Assembly: GCA_029580855.1 (NCBI GenBank)
Contig: JAKPQH010000171.1
Span: forward strand, 1-63,188
DNA from: a bacterium
Lineage (GTDB): Bacteria; Methylomirabilota; Methylomirabilia; Methylomirabilales; 2-02-FULL-66-22
Direction: 5' to 3'
Length of the DNA: 63,188 bases
Below the pieces are notes generated by a model that saw only the letters and a program-made list of their open reading frames with translations, was not told where the DNA came from and made no database searches. Position numbers and translations under genes: made by a program. Of this stretch, positions 45,560-55,331 are shown piece by piece (position 1 is the first letter of the stretch; each line of letters starts with the position of its first letter).

Positions 45560-48276
45560 GCGCCCGACACCTTTCGGATCGTCCCCCACGCGGGCAGGAT
45601 CAGCCCGGCCAGCCCCGGCAGGCCGGCGGGGAACTCCGCCACCCCGCGCGGCAGGTCCGGCGCCGCGCGGCACGCGACCCGGTAGGACACGTCCCCCACC
45701 GTGAGATCCACGGGCTCACCGGCCGCCAGCCGCAGCCGCGCCGCATCCGTGGGATGCATGGCCAGGTACGCCTGCGGCGCCCGTTCGCGCACCGCCGGCG
45801 ATTGGACGCTCAACTCCTCGGTCCCAAAGATATGGTGGCGCGGCACGATGAGCCACTCGCCGTCGCGGGGTGTAAAGCCGGACGGCACGGCGTCGAAGTA
45901 CGCCGGCTCCGCCGATGCGGCCGCCTCCACCAGGCGCACACCGGGGTCGCCGCCCCGCAGAGGGCCGCCGACCTCCTCCTGGAGCTTGTTCAGCGCCTGC
46001 ACCGAATTCCAGGCGGGCGCCCAGTAACGAGGAATCAACGCGGGCGGGGGGGTCCCCGGATAGCCCTCCATGGAGAAGGCCAGCGGCGAGTCGGGGTCCT
46101 CGGGCGGCTTGGGTTCATGGACGCTGACGTCCGCCAGCATCGCGGTGCGGCCGCTGTAGCGGTGAGGCGCGCGGGGGATTTTCTGGCCCGCCATCCGGAA
46201 CTCCGCGGGCGGCGCCGCGCGCCGGAGGCCGCGCAGGACCGGCGCGCTCTCCGCGCACGCCGCCGTCACGTCGTCCAGACTACGCCAGTCCTCGGCCTCC
46301 TTGCGTCCCAGGATGCGGATCAGCTCCCGCAGCCAGCGCCAATCCTCGCGCACCGCGCCGCCGGCGTGGAAGACCTCGAAGAACCGCTGGGCCCGGCCCT
46401 CGTTGTTCACCAGGGTTCCCTCCGACTCGGCGAACGTCCCCGCGGGCAGGGCGACCTCTGCCCGGGCCGCGGTCTCGTGCAGCAGATGGTCGATGACGAT
46501 GACGTGTCGCGCCGCCTCCAGGAAGCCCCGCACCGTGGCCGGGTCGCGTCGGCGGAACAGGTCGTTTTCCAGGATGATGACCGTCTCCACCCGCCGGTCG
46601 CGCACCGCGCGGATGGCGGCGTCCAGGCTTCCGCCGCCCAGCAGACCCACGCCCAGACTGTTGCACTCCGGAACGGTGTAGCAGAGCCGGGCCGGTTGAC
46701 CGCGCCTCCGCAGGGCCCACGCCACGTTGGCCGCGGCCTGGATGACCGCGGGGCTGCCGCTGCTGGCCCCCGACACGACCACGGGCCGCGCGGCGCCCTG
46801 GAGCGCGTCGGCGATCCGCGCGGCAACGGCGCGGGCGGCATCCGACAGGTCCGGCACCGGGGGGGCCGCGGGATCCAGTTTCCGCGCCACGGCAAAACCC
46901 AGGCGGGCCAGGTCGTCGGGCGCCGCGCGCAACGTCTCCGCCGCCACATCGTCGAGCGCGGTGGCGTGCGGCGTCGCCAGAAATACGGGCGACCTGGCGT
47001 CCTGAGCGGCGTGGCGCACGGCGGCGTCATCCCAGCGGGGAATCCCGAGGCGCGCCGCCAGCGCGAAGGAGGCCTGCCGCGCCGCCTGCCGGACCGCCAG
47101 TGCCAGCCGGGGCGCCGTGTGGGTGAGGTCCTCGCCCAGCACGAGCACCCCATCCGCCGCCTCCACGTCGTGGAGCGACGCCGCCGGCGCGGGGCCGCCC
47201 CGGAGAATATCCAGAATGCCTCGCACCAGCCGCATCTCCTCCTCGGGGATCCCGACGTAAAATCGATCGGGCCCGACCAGGGTCGCCAGGGCGAAATTCG
47301 CCTCCAGCGACGCGCGGGGCGACCCGACCCCGATGACGCCGGACGGGTCCGCCAGAAGGATCTCCAGGTGCTGGAGCGCCGCCTCCACGGTCACCGCCTC
47401 CAGCCGCGCCCCATCGCCCCGGCGCTGCAGGGGACGCCGGAGCCGCCGGTCGGAATTCACAAAGGCGTACCCGTAGCGGCCCCGATCGCACAGGAAGTAG
47501 CCGTTGACGTCGCCGTTGAACCGGTTGCGGATTCGCCGGAGGGTTCCGTAGCGCTCGCCCGGGATGGTGTTGCACCCGAGACCGCAGTGGACGCAGACGG
47601 ACGGCGCCGTCTGGAGATCCCATTTTCGCGTGTAGTGGCGCTTCAGGGTCTTGTCGGTGAAGACGCCGGTCGGGCACACCTCGACCAGGTTGCCGCTGAA
47701 CGCGTTTTCCAGCGCCCCGTCGCGCTGGCGTCCGAAGAAGACTCGGTCGCGCAGCGAGAAGGCGTCGAAGTCGCGCCCGCCGGCATGCTCGCGGTAGAAA
47801 CGCACGCACCGGTAGCACTGGATGCACCGGTTCATCTCGTGGTTGACGAACGGCCCGAGGTCCTGATTGTGGAATGTGCGCTTGTCCCCGCCATAGCGCC
47901 GCGAGAGGTGCCCGCTCATCACGGTCATGTCCTGCAGATGGCATTCGCCCCCCTCGTCGCAGACGGGGCAGTCATGCGGGTGGCTGAGCATCATCCACTC
48001 GATGACACTGGCGCGGAACTCGCGCGCCTCGGCGTCGTCGATGGAGATGCGTGTCCCCTCCCGGACCGGTGTCATGCAGGCCATGACCAGGGCGCCCCGC
48101 GTGTCCTGGGCGTCCCGGAAGAGCTTCACCGCGCATTGCCGACACGCGCCCACCGATCCCAGCGCCGGATGCCAGCAGAAGTAGGGAAGATCCAACCCGA
48201 GCGACAGACACGCGTGCAACAGGTTGTCGCCCGCCTCGACCTCGTAATCCTTCCCGTCGACATGGATGGTCGGCAT
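45556..48276 (-). CDS. nuoG: NADH-quinone oxidoreductase subunit G
   Basis: This 906-residue iron-sulfur subunit has an N-terminal [2Fe-2S] domain ([20 protein letters not shown]), the His-ligated cluster and cysteine sets [20 protein letters not shown] and [12 protein letters not shown], and the MCCC-type site [19 protein letters not shown] molybdopterin-oxidoreductase-like domain without cofactor function and a C-terminal dimethyl-sulfoxide-reductase-like barrel (residues 800-906) follow. Length is normal for high-GC bacteria. Confidence 0.94.
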   Translation of the reverse strand: MPTIHVDGKDYEVEAGDNLLHACLSLGLDLPYFCWHPALGSVGACRQCAVKLFRDAQDTRGALVMACMTPVREGTRISIDDAEAREFRASVIEWMMLSHPHDCPVCDEGGECHLQDMTVMSGHLSRRYGGDKRTFHNQDLGPFVNHEMNRCIQCYRCVRFYREHAGGRDFDAFSLRDRVFFGRQRDGALENAFSGNLVEVCPTGVFTDKTLKRHYTRKWDLQTAPSVCVHCGLGCNTIPGERYGTLRRIRNRFNGDVNGYFLCDRGRYGYAFVNSDRRLRRPLQRRGDGARLEAVTVEAALQHLEILLADPSGVIGVGSPRASLEANFALATLVGPDRFYVGIPEEEMRLVRGILDILRGGPAPAASLHDVEAADGVLVLGEDLTHTAPRLALAVRQAARQASFALAARLGIPRWDDAAVRHAAQDARSPVFLATPHATALDDVAAETLRAAPDDLARLGFAVARKLDPAAPPVPDLSDAARAVAARIADALQGAARPVVVSGASSGSPAVIQAAANVAWALRRRGQPARLCYTVPECNSLGVGLLGGGSLDAAIRAVRDRRVETVIILENDLFRRRDPATVRGFLEAARHVIVIDHLLHETAARAEVALPAGTFAESEGTLVNNEGRAQRFFEVFHAGGAVREDWRWLRELIRILGRKEAEDWRSLDDVTAACAESAPVLRGLRRAAPPAEFRMAGQKIPRAPHRYSGRTAMLADVSVHEPKPPEDPDSPLAFSMEGYPGTPPPALIPRYWAPAWNSVQALNKLQEEVGGPLRGGDPGVRLVEAAASAEPAYFDAVPSGFTPRDGEWLIVPRHHIFGTEELSVQSPAVRERAPQAYLAMHPTDAARLRLAAGEPVDLTVGDVSYRVACRAAPDLPRGVAEFPAGLPGLAGLILPAWGTIRKVSGA

Positions 48277-48279
48277 CGT

Positions 48280-49566
48280 CTATCTCCAGGGACAGCGCTT
48301 CTCGCGCACGTGGCGCTCGAAATCTTCGCGGAAGTACCGCAGACCGCTCTGCAGCGGCTCCGCCGCGCCGGGGGCCAGGGCGCAGTACGTGTGGCCCGGG
48401 CCCAGCAGCCGCGTGTGCGCCGCGAGCCGCTCCAGATCCGCCGCCTCGCCGGCGCCGTCCTCCATCCTCGCCAGGATCCGCTCGATCCAGCGCAGCCCGG
48501 CCCAGCAGGGGGTGCACCAGCCGCAGGACTCCTGAGCAAAGAAATGCTCGAGATTGAGCAGCATCCCCACCGGACAGGTCCGGTCGTCGAGGACGATCAT
48601 GGTGCCGGTGCCCAGCCGGCTCCCGGCGGCGGCGAGCGAGCCGAAGTCCATGGGCGTGTCCAGGTGTTCCGGAACCAGGAAATCGGTCGAGGCACCGCCC
48701 GGCAGCAGGCCGCGGAGCCCGAGGCCGTCCCGCATGCCGCCCGCGTGCTCCTCGAGGAGTTCGCGGATCGTGGTGCCCATGGGAAGCTCCCAGGCGCCGG
48801 GCCGCTTGACCTTCCCGCTGACCCCGTAGATCTTCGTCCCGGCGTCCGCGCCCCGGCCTAGCGCCTTGAACCAGTCGGGGCCCCGGACGACGATATGCGG
48901 AATATTGCAGAGCGTCTCCACGTTGTTCACATTGGTGGGGCGGCCCCAGAGCCCCACCACGGGCGGGAACGGCGGCTTCGCCCTGGGGTTGGCGCGCTTG
49001 CCCTCCAGCGCGTTCAGCAGAGCGGTCTCCTCGCCGCAGATGTAGCGGCCCGCGCTGGCGTGGAGGTGTATCTCCAGGCTGAACCCGCCGCCGAGGATGT
49101 TCCGCCCCAGGTAGCCGCGCGCGTACGCCTCCCCCAGCGCCGCGGCCAGCCGTGTGGCCGCCAGCCGGTATTCTGCGCGCAGGAAGATGTACGCGATGTC
49201 CGCCTGGACCGCATAGGCCGCGATGATCATCCCCTCGATCAATTGATGGGGATTGCCTTCCAGGAGCAGGCGGTCCTTGAACGTTCCCGGCTCCATCTCG
49301 TCGGCGTTGGCCACCAGGTACTTGGGGCGCGGCACCCCGTCGCCCATGGGGACAAAGCTCCACTTCTTCCCGGTGGGGAAACCCGCACCGCCCCGTCCGC
49401 GCAGGTTCGACGCCGTCACCAGCGCCGTCACCTCCTGCGGCGCCATCCGCGTCAGCGCCTGGCGCGCGGCCTGGTAGCCCCCGGTCCGCTCGTACCGTGC
49501 GAGGTCCGGGGGCTCCCGCCCGGGCACGATGTCCCGCGTGAGCGGGCGCTCCGCCGTCGATCCCAT
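48280..49566 (-). CDS. nuoF: NADH-quinone oxidoreductase subunit F
   Basis: This 428-residue NADH- and FMN-binding subunit has LRGRGGAGFPTGKKW, the FMN loop NADEMEPGTFKDR, GAGAYICGEETAL-type segment ASAGRYICGEETALLNALEG, and the [4Fe-4S] site SCGWCTPCWAGL. It starts one base after nuoE ends. Confidence 0.96.
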   Translation of the reverse strand: MGSTAERPLTRDIVPGREPPDLARYERTGGYQAARQALTRMAPQEVTALVTASNLRGRGGAGFPTGKKWSFVPMGDGVPRPKYLVANADEMEPGTFKDRLLLEGNPHQLIEGMIIAAYAVQADIAYIFLRAEYRLAATRLAAALGEAYARGYLGRNILGGGFSLEIHLHASAGRYICGEETALLNALEGKRANPRAKPPFPPVVGLWGRPTNVNNVETLCNIPHIVVRGPDWFKALGRGADAGTKIYGVSGKVKRPGAWELPMGTTIRELLEEHAGGMRDGLGLRGLLPGGASTDFLVPEHLDTPMDFGSLAAAGSRLGTGTMIVLDDRTCPVGMLLNLEHFFAQESCGWCTPCWAGLRWIERILARMEDGAGEAADLERLAAHTRLLGPGHTYCALAPGAAEPLQSGLRYFREDFERHVREKRCPWR

Positions 49567-50031
49567 CTACGGGTACCTCTCCAGAATCGCGTCGAGCCGC
49601 TGGGCCGTGAGATCACCGTGCAGGTCGTCGTCGATCATCATGGCGGGCGCGCGGTCGCAGGCGCCCAGGCAGACGACGGGGAGGAGCGTGAACCGTCCGT
49701 CCGCCGTGGTCTCCCCGGGCCGGATCTGCAGGCGCTCCTGCAGCCGCCGCCGCAGGTCCGTGCCGCCCATGATCCAGCAGCTCACACTGTCGCACAGCAG
49801 GATCACGTGCCGGCCCACCGGCCGGCGGAAGATGAGGTTGTAAAACGTCGCCACGCCGTCCAGCTCGTCGGGCGTCATCTCCAGGAGCTCCGCGACCTCC
49901 CGGAGGCTCTCGTCGGAGACCCACCCGCGCCGCCGCTGCACGATCTTCAGCGCCTCGACGCACGCCGCCCGCTTCTCGGGGTAGCGCGGAAGCTCCGCCA
50001 CGATCTCTTGCCGCTCCTCGTCGGTCAGCAT
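49567..50031 (-). CDS. nuoE: NADH-quinone oxidoreductase subunit E
   Basis: This 154-residue thioredoxin-like [2Fe-2S] subunit has cysteines in LLCDSVSCWIMG and VCLGACDRAPAMMID. The N-terminal helices (KRAACVEALKIVQRRRGWVS) are standard. There is a 149-base gap to nuoCD upstream in which I see no gene. Confidence 0.95.
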   Translation of the reverse strand: MLTDEERQEIVAELPRYPEKRAACVEALKIVQRRRGWVSDESLREVAELLEMTPDELDGVATFYNLIFRRPVGRHVILLCDSVSCWIMGGTDLRRRLQERLQIRPGETTADGRFTLLPVVCLGACDRAPAMMIDDDLHGDLTAQRLDAILERYP

Positions 50032-50180
50032 GTGCCCCTCGCCGTCCTCTCCAGACCCCGATCAAAGAAACCGCAAGGCGCCGAGGCGCCGCGGAAGCCG
50101 CCGCCCGCGGGACAGGGCCCGCCGGGTCAGGGTCGAGACGCGCGACAGACCAGGCTTCCCCGCCGTTCTCGGCGCGGGAT

Positions 50181-51941
50181 TCAACGGTCGATGTCGGCCA
50201 GCACGTAATCCATGGCCCCCAGAATCGCCAGCAGATCCGGCACCAGCATGCCGCGCGCAATCGCGGGGAGCATCTGCATGTGCGCGAACGAGGGGGTGCG
50301 GATGCGCACCCGGTACGCCATGGTGCCGCCGTCGCTCACCAGGTAGTAGCCGTTGTTCCCCTTGGCCGCCTCGACCCCCGCGAAGGCTTCACCCGCCGGG
50401 ATGACGGGCCCCCAGCTCACGCCCAGGAAGTGATGGATGAGGGTCTCGATGTCGTGCATGACGCGCTCCTTGCGCGGCGGGGTCGCCGGCGAGTGCTCCG
50501 CCATGTACGGACCGGCGGGCATGTTGGCCAGGCACTGCCCGATGATGCGGAGGCTCTGTCGCATCTCCTCCACGCGGACCTGCGCGCGCGCGTAGCAGTC
50601 CCCCCGCTCCGCCGTCGGGATGTCGAACTCGAAGTGTTCGTATCCCGAGTAGGGACGCTGTTTTCGAAAATCCCACTCGAACCCGCAAGCCCGCAGCCCG
50701 GGTCCCGTGACCCCCCACGCCACGGCCTCCTCCTTGGTGTAGGCCCCGATGCCCTGTGTCCGGGCCCGGAAGATCCGGTTCGCCATGACGACCTCGTCGT
50801 ACTCCGCGAGGCGCGAGGGGAGATACTCCACGAATTCCCGCACCATGGTGTCCCAGCCCCGCGGCAGGTCCTGGGCCACCCCCCCGATGCGGAACCACTG
50901 GGGGTGCATCCGGCCGCCGCAGATGGCCTCGATGATCCCGAAGGCCCGCTCCCGGTCATTGAAAGTGTAGAAGACCGGCGACATGGCCCCCACGTCCTGG
51001 GCGAACGTCCCGTACCAGACCAGGTGGCTGATGATCCGGAACAGCTCCGCCAGCATGACCCGGATCACCTGGGCCCGCTCGGGAACCCGGATCTGCGCCA
51101 GGCGCTCCACCGCCAGGAGATAGGGGAGGTTGTTTATCACCCCGCCTAGGTAGTCGATCCGGTCCGTGTAGGGGATAAACGTGTGCCAGGATTGTCGCTC
51201 TCCCATCTTCTCGGCCCCGCGGTGGTGAAACCCGATCTCCGGAACCGCGTCCACGATCACCTCGCCGTCGAGCTGAAGCACGATGCGCAGGACCCCGTGG
51301 GTTCCGGGGTGCTGCGGGCCCAGATTGAGGAACATGAAATCGGTGCTCGGTCCGCTCCGCGTGAGCCCCCAGGCCTCCGGAGAAAACTGGAGCGCCTTTT
51401 GCTCTGCCTCCTCCTTGTCCTCGGGCAGTCGGAAGGGCCCCATCTCCGTGGCCCGCGCCGGATGCTCCTTCCGGAGCGGGTGGCCCGTCCAGGTGGTCGG
51501 CATGAGGATGCGCGCCAGGTGCGGATGTCCCTCGAAACGGACCCCAAACATGTCCCAGACCTCGCGCTCGTACCAGTTGGCGGAGGGCCAGACGCCCGTG
51601 ATCGTCGGGAGCGAGGGGGACTCGCCGGTGAGCGCCACCTTGAGGCGAAGATCCGCGTTCCGCTCGAAGGAGAGCAGATGGTACACCACGGTGAAGTCGC
51701 TCTCGGGCTGCCCGTCCCGGTGGGTGCGCAGTCGCTCGTCGATCGCGGCAAGGTCGTAGAGCATCGGATACGGCCCTGCGATCTCGGTCCTCAGGTACGC
51801 GAGGAGGTCGCACACCCGCTCCTTCGGCACCCAGGCGGTGGGGATCTCGTCCGGGGTGGACTGGGCGTGCACCGGAACCCCGGGGAACCGGCGCCGCAGC
51901 GCGTCCAGGGGCGCAGGATACGCGGCGGTGACCGCTGCCAT
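50181..51941 (-). CDS. nuoCD: NADH-quinone oxidoreductase fused subunit C/D
   Basis: This 586-residue fusion has a NuoC (30 kDa) domain at residues 1-165 ([37 protein letters not shown]) and a NuoD (49 kDa) domain at 190-586 ([36 protein letters not shown]-terminal DPILA-like [20 protein letters not shown]). NuoD lines the quinone site with NuoB. The fusion is known from Enterobacteria and several other phyla. Confidence 0.95.
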   Translation of the reverse strand: MAAVTAAYPAPLDALRRRFPGVPVHAQSTPDEIPTAWVPKERVCDLLAYLRTEIAGPYPMLYDLAAIDERLRTHRDGQPESDFTVVYHLLSFERNADLRLKVALTGESPSLPTITGVWPSANWYEREVWDMFGVRFEGHPHLARILMPTTWTGHPLRKEHPARATEMGPFRLPEDKEEAEQKALQFSPEAWGLTRSGPSTDFMFLNLGPQHPGTHGVLRIVLQLDGEVIVDAVPEIGFHHRGAEKMGERQSWHTFIPYTDRIDYLGGVINNLPYLLAVERLAQIRVPERAQVIRVMLAELFRIISHLVWYGTFAQDVGAMSPVFYTFNDRERAFGIIEAICGGRMHPQWFRIGGVAQDLPRGWDTMVREFVEYLPSRLAEYDEVVMANRIFRARTQGIGAYTKEEAVAWGVTGPGLRACGFEWDFRKQRPYSGYEHFEFDIPTAERGDCYARAQVRVEEMRQSLRIIGQCLANMPAGPYMAEHSPATPPRKERVMHDIETLIHHFLGVSWGPVIPAGEAFAGVEAAKGNNGYYLVSDGGTMAYRVRIRTPSFAHMQMLPAIARGMLVPDLLAILGAMDYVLADIDR

Positions 51942-51943
51942 CC

Positions 51944-52585
51944 TCAGACCTCGTCCGGCGGGCGCAGGAGCGTCACCCGCTGCCGTTCCGCCCGCTTCAG
52001 GTCGCGGTGCGAGGGGAGCGGCGGCCGCTCGACGCGTTGCGGTCCCAGGACCCAGGAGAGCGGGCGCTTCTCCGTACCCACCGCCTTGGCCAGCAGGAGC
52101 AGTCCCTCCATAAAGGCCTCGGGGCGCGGCGGGCAGCCGGGAACGTACACATCCACCGGGAGGAACTTGTCCACCCCCTGGACCACGCTGTAGATGTCGT
52201 ACATCCCGCCCGAATTCGCGCAGGAACCCATGGAGATGACCCAGCGCGGCTCCATCATCTGCTCGTAAAGCCGTTTCACCACCGGCGCCATTTTGATGAA
52301 GACCGTGCCGGCGATCACCATGACGTCGGCCTCGCGGGGTGTCCCCCGGATCACTTCCGCGCCGAAGCGGGCGATATCGTATCGACTGGTGATGCTGGTG
52401 GCCATCTCCACGAAGCAGCAGGACAGACCAAAGTTAAACGGCCAGATGGAGTTCCTGCGCCCCCAGGCCAGGAGGTCCTGGAGCCGCGCCAGGACCAGGC
52501 TGCGGCGCACCGCGTCCCCGAAGCCCGTCGGCAGCGTGTCATCCGGAGGCGGGGAGCCTCCCGGCCGTACGAGAGACCAGCGCAT
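51944..52585 (-). CDS. nuoB: NADH-quinone oxidoreductase subunit B
   Basis: This 213-residue subunit holds cluster N2, using the cysteines in [27 protein letters not shown] and [17 protein letters not shown]. The C-terminal 35 residues ([20 protein letters not shown]) exceed the common length. It starts two bases from nuoCD. Confidence 0.95.
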   Translation of the reverse strand: MRWSLVRPGGSPPPDDTLPTGFGDAVRRSLVLARLQDLLAWGRRNSIWPFNFGLSCCFVEMATSITSRYDIARFGAEVIRGTPREADVMVIAGTVFIKMAPVVKRLYEQMMEPRWVISMGSCANSGGMYDIYSVVQGVDKFLPVDVYVPGCPPRPEAFMEGLLLLAKAVGTEKRPLSWVLGPQRVERPPLPSHRDLKRAERQRVTLLRPPDEV

Positions 52586-52594
52586 GGCTCTTCC

Positions 52595-52996
52595 TCACCC
52601 CTTCCGTTTGTGACGCCCAGGCCGCCGGACGCCCGACGCCCAGTCGAGCGCCCCCAGCCGCCAGAGGTACGCGAGGGCGGCGGCCAGGAGCCCGACGAAG
52701 ACGAGGACCTGGACGTACCCGGACCAGCCCAGCTCACGGCCGGCCACGGCCCACGCAAACAGGTAGACCGCCTCCACGTCGAAGATGACGAAGAACATGG
52801 CGACGAGGTAGAACGAGACCGACAGCCGCACCTCGGCGCTCCCCGTGGAGAGGATGCCCGACTCGTAGGGATCGCCCGTCGCCGGATCGCGGTGCCGCTC
52901 GCCGAGGAGATAGGACAGCCCGATCATCCCCGATACCAGAAGCAGGACGGCCGCCGCGTAGACGGCCAGGGGCCACAGGGTGGCTTCCGCCGTCAT
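52595..52996 (-). CDS. nuoA: NADH-quinone oxidoreductase subunit A
   Basis: This 133-residue three-helix subunit has GDPYESGILSTGSAEVRLS and VSFYLVAMFFVIFDVEAVYLF, both diagnostic. The ATG overlaps the stop of a 59-codon ORF (ATGA). The C-terminal tail is basic. Confidence 0.95.
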   Translation of the reverse strand: MTAEATLWPLAVYAAAVLLLVSGMIGLSYLLGERHRDPATGDPYESGILSTGSAEVRLSVSFYLVAMFFVIFDVEAVYLFAWAVAGRELGWSGYVQVLVFVGLLAAALAYLWRLGALDWASGVRRPGRHKRKG

Positions 52997-53172
52997 GGGC
53001 TGCCTCCGCCGTCCCGCGTCGACGTCTCACCGAGGAGCCCGTAAACCCCGCGCGGCAAGCGACCGATGACCAATTCCCGCATCCCCATTGCGGCACGCCA
53101 CGGACAGGCCGGCGACGCCCGCTCGGTCGCCGATGGGTTCGTCTGGTCGTGGGTCAATTCAGATCTGGTCAT
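52993..53172 (-). CDS. Possible small coupled gene between cox4 and nuoA
   Basis: A 59-codon frame starts with ATG overlapping the cox4-like stop and ends with TGA overlapping the nuoA start, both as ATGA. Such two-sided coupling is typical of real operon genes. The protein ([20 protein letters not shown]...) shows no membrane segment or recognised domain. It may be genuine, or only a translational bridge. Confidence 0.4.
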   Translation of the reverse strand: MTRSELTHDQTNPSATERASPACPWRAAMGMRELVIGRLPRGVYGLLGETSTRDGGGSP

Positions 53173-53507
53173 CGCCGTGGTCCTCCGGGGTAGACCGCAC
53201 TCCCGGTCCTGGGCGTCGGGACCGGGACCCAGGGTCGCGTCACGGCATCGCTCAGCGTAAAGGCGATCAGAAACGCCAGCCGGAGAACGCCCGCCGCGAT
53301 GAACACCCACGTCAACTTGCCGCGGAACCAGACGTGCATGAAGAACAGGACCACCAGGGCCGCCTTGACCACCGCGATGCTGAGGGCCGCCACCGCGTTG
53401 AAGACCCCCAGGTCGATGTAGGCCACCCCCGTCGTCACCAGCGTGAGGGTCGCCAGCGCGGCAAAAACCGCCACGTAGAGTCGTGGAGAGATCGTTCGCT
53501 CGCTCAT
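53169..53507 (-). CDS. Cytochrome c oxidase subunit IV family protein
   Basis: This 112-residue protein has three transmembrane helices ([59 protein letters not shown]), matching the bacterial prokaryotic-type oxidase subunit IV. It overlaps the end of the CoxIII-like gene by four bases. The catalytic oxidase subunits I and II are absent from the window. Confidence 0.87.
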   Translation of the reverse strand: MSERTISPRLYVAVFAALATLTLVTTGVAYIDLGVFNAVAALSIAVVKAALVVLFFMHVWFRGKLTWVFIAAGVLRLAFLIAFTLSDAVTRPWVPVPTPRTGSAVYPGGPRR

Positions 53508-53809
53508 CGGTGCCGCTCGATCAGATACAGCAACGAGAAGAGAAAGATCCACACGATGTCCACGAAGTGCCAGTAGAGTCCCGTGATCTCCACCGAGGCG
53601 TGACAGTAACGGCAGTCGAACCCGTCGTCGCCCACGTGGTGCTTGCGGCGGAACGGCACCGGCTGAGTGCGCAGCACACCGACCTCCGTGACGTAGGACG
53701 AACGCGGGATGAGCCAGAGGACGAGCCCCACCGCCCCCAGCAGGATAACCCCGCCCAGCCGACTCCATCGGGAAACGGTGTTGGCTTTTGCCCCGAAAAT
53801 CTGCGCCAC
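53504..53809 (-). pseudogene. Chimera: N-terminus of an ActA-like cytochrome c joined in frame to the C-terminus of oxidase subunit III
   Basis: From a GTG at 53809 the frame gives 101 residues. Residues 1-74 (signal-anchor [47 protein letters not shown]) match the start of the multiheme cytochrome (ActA) of alternative complex III, with only its first heme site. Residues 76-101 ([20 protein letters not shown]) match the last helix of cytochrome oxidase subunit III. Everything between (rest of ActA, other complex III genes, oxidase I and II) seems to be gone. Either a large in-frame deletion or an assembly join. Confidence 0.78.
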
Positions 53810-53828
53810 GGAACCGCCGTCGGGGTTA

Positions 53829-53874
53829 CAAAAAAGAAAACGCCCCGCCGGAGGATCGGTCCTCCTGCGGGGCG
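53829..53874 (-). terminator. Intrinsic terminator of leader C
   Basis: Stem CGCCCCGC/GCGGGGCG plus inner GGAGGA/TCCTCC is followed in the minus direction by TTTTCTTTTTTG. This is the most classical terminator of the five leaders. Confidence 0.85.
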
Positions 53875-53946
53875 TCCTTGGCCCGCACCTTCCCGGCTCA
53901 CGAGCCGAAAAGGATGTCGCGCGCGACATCACGCTTCGATAGACTC

Positions 53947-53976
53947 ACTATAGAGGGTCAAGCGTGATCGTGTCAA
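53947..53976 (-). promoter_or_regulatory. Sigma-70-type promoter of leader C
   Basis: TTGACA and TATAGT have 18-base spacing, close to consensus. It is the only clear promoter I see upstream of the nuo run. Confidence 0.75.
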
Positions 53977-54080
53977 GCGATGTACTTCGACCACGCCAGC
54001 GACACCTTCGCGTTCGCCGGCACCGGCCAGCCGGTGTCAACCCCGTATCTGGGCTGCTCGTGGAACACCAGCATCTTGGG
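53973..54080 (-). other. Possible C-terminal gene remnant ahead of leader C
   Basis: A minus-strand frame ends at 53973 with KMLVFHEQPRYGVDTGW and AKVSLAWSKYIA, protein-like in composition. Its stop codon overlaps the -35 box of leader C. I cannot name the family; it may be the tail of a gene lost to rearrangement or chance. Confidence 0.25.
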
Positions 54081-54148
54081 CTCCTTCGCACACACCATGC
54101 CGCGCTGGCTTGCCGGAGGAAGACAGTGGAATGGGTCCAGACCGACTC

Positions 54149-54670
54149 CTACCGGATGACGATGCTCCCCTTCATGCCGCTCTCGTAGTGACCGGTGAGG
54201 ACACACGCCATGATCCAGGTCCCCTTGGCGTCCGCGGGGACTGTGAAACGCAGCGTGACCTCGCCGCCGGGTTCGAGCTCCGCCCCGGTACTGACACGCG
54301 TGATGCCGTCCGCTTTGCTCGGCACGCCGACCCGCTCCGGGGTGAACTTCCGCCCGCGCTCCTCCGGTTTGAGCAGGGCCACCAGGTCCTTCCGGAACCC
54401 TTTCTCATCCGACGTGTTCACCAGGCCCTCCCCTGCCATCCAGTCGTGCGCCACCTCTCCGGCATTCCGGAGCGTCAACTCCACCGTCTCGCCCGCCTTC
54501 AGCTCGATCTTGGCCGGCGTAAAGGAGAACTCCTTCATCACCACGCTGACCTTGTGAACGGCGGCGGCGGAGGCCGACGGCGGGACGCAGAGCCCCACGA
54601 CCGTCAGCGCGCCGGCCAAAAACACCGGGATTCGGATCCGACTACAGATCACGTCTTTGCGTGCGTTCAC
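54149..54670 (-). CDS. Secreted cupredoxin (plastocyanin-like type 1 copper protein)
   Basis: This 173-residue protein starts at a GTG with AGGAGGT six to seven bases upstream. After a signal peptide (to about residue 37) one cupredoxin domain follows, with type 1 copper ligands H75 (AHDW), C156, H161 and M166 (MACVLTGHYESGMKG). The insert at residues 80-130 is larger than in plastocyanin. It is a likely periplasmic electron carrier or copper-binding protein. It overlaps the DksA/TraR stop by four bases. Confidence 0.86.
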   Translation of the reverse strand: MNARKDVICSRIRIPVFLAGALTVVGLCVPPSASAAAVHKVSVVMKEFSFTPAKIELKAGETVELTLRNAGEVAHDWMAGEGLVNTSDEKGFRKDLVALLKPEERGRKFTPERVGVPSKADGITRVSTGAELEPGGEVTLRFTVPADAKGTWIMACVLTGHYESGMKGSIVIR

Positions 54671-55101
54671 CGTCCCACCTCCTGCATGTTCGGCGTTTCG
54701 TGTCGGCTCGCGCGCGCTGTCGCCGCCCGGCGGATACGCTCGAAGCGGTCTTGGCACGCGAGACAGCGCACCGCCAGCGGCATCGCCCGGAGCCGCGCCG
54801 GCGCGATGTGCTGCCCGCAGTCGATGCAGCGCCCGTACTGTCCCGTCGCCAGGCTGTGCAGCACCTCGTCCATTGTGGCGTCCAGCTCGTGACGGCGCTG
54901 GAGGGCCGCCAGGTGGACCGCTTCGTCCTCCCGCGCTCTTGCGGCGTCTACGGGGTCCGGGTTGCTCACGGCGGCGGGCGGCGCGACCGCGCCACGGGAG
55001 ACGTGCCCCGTGCGCAGCGCGCGCCCGACCCCCTCGCGCTCGCGTTCTTCCCCGTTCATCCACCGCGACGTTTGGCTGTGCGTCGTCCGCCACCTGCCCA
55101 T
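54667..55101 (-). CDS. DksA/TraR-type zinc-finger protein
   Basis: This 144-residue protein has an N-terminal charged region, then a coiled segment (EDEAVHLAALQRRHELDATM) and a four-cysteine zinc finger GRCIDCGQHIAPARL...VRCLACQ. DksA/TraR proteins bind RNA polymerase in the secondary channel. The start has AAGGAGG six bases upstream and lies 70 bases after the leader D terminator. Confidence 0.85.
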   Translation of the reverse strand: MGRWRTTHSQTSRWMNGEEREREGVGRALRTGHVSRGAVAPPAAVSNPDPVDAARAREDEAVHLAALQRRHELDATMDEVLHSLATGQYGRCIDCGQHIAPARLRAMPLAVRCLACQDRFERIRRAATARASRHETPNMQEVGR

Positions 55102-55170
55102 GGTCGCCTCCTTGCCCCAGGCTCTCGCCCCGGATCAACACCCGGCTTCGACGGCTTCGCGTCGCCGCCG

Positions 55171-55213
55171 AAAACACAAACGCCCCGCCGAAACCCCATG
55201 TTTCGGCGGGGCG
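55171..55213 (-). terminator. Intrinsic terminator of leader D
   Basis: CGCCCCGCCGAAAC (55181-55194) pairs perfectly with 55200-55213 around a five-base loop. It is followed in the minus direction by TTTGTGTTTT. Confidence 0.78.
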
Positions 55214-55283
55214 TACATGGCCCCTCTGCTCCCGACCGGTCGTTCTCTGTATCGCCGCCGACCCCGGCGGGCCTGGCGGGCAA

Positions 55284-55312
55284 CCTCTAGCCCGACCAGA
55301 CGCGCATGTCAA
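55284..55312 (-). promoter_or_regulatory. Sigma-70-type promoter of leader D
   Basis: TTGACA and TAGAGG have 17-base spacing. It lies immediately downstream of the ANTAR regulator stop. Confidence 0.65.
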
Positions 55313-55331
55313 CCCCGAGCCCCGACCGCCC

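Larger units (their letters stand above)
53829..53976 (-). promoter_or_regulatory. Leader C: candidate antitermination leader RNA of the oxidase/complex I run
   Basis: Promoter TTGACA (53976-53971), 18-base spacer and TATAGT (53952-53947) are followed by two hairpins (including 53913-53888, 11 pairs with a CGUG loop). Then comes the short hairpin 53886-53867 with core GCCAAGGACGC. Its 3' arm CGCCCCGC is the 5' arm of a strong terminator. The GTG of the ActA/CoxIII gene lies 20-30 bases beyond the T-run. Confidence 0.8.
55171..55312 (-). promoter_or_regulatory. Leader D: candidate antitermination leader RNA of the DksA/cupredoxin operon
   Basis: Promoter TTGACA (55312-55307), 17-base spacer and TAGAGG (55289-55284) are followed by about 55 bases without a strong hairpin. 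Then comes the short hairpin (55225-55207) with core GCCAUGUACGC. Its 3' arm is shared with a perfect 14-base-pair terminator stem. Confidence 0.78.

Noticed and set aside
45754..48861. 1035-codon plus-strand frame opposite nuoG and nuoF
   Set aside because: Antisense shadow caused by high third-position GC; histidine/arginine-rich with no recognisable domain.
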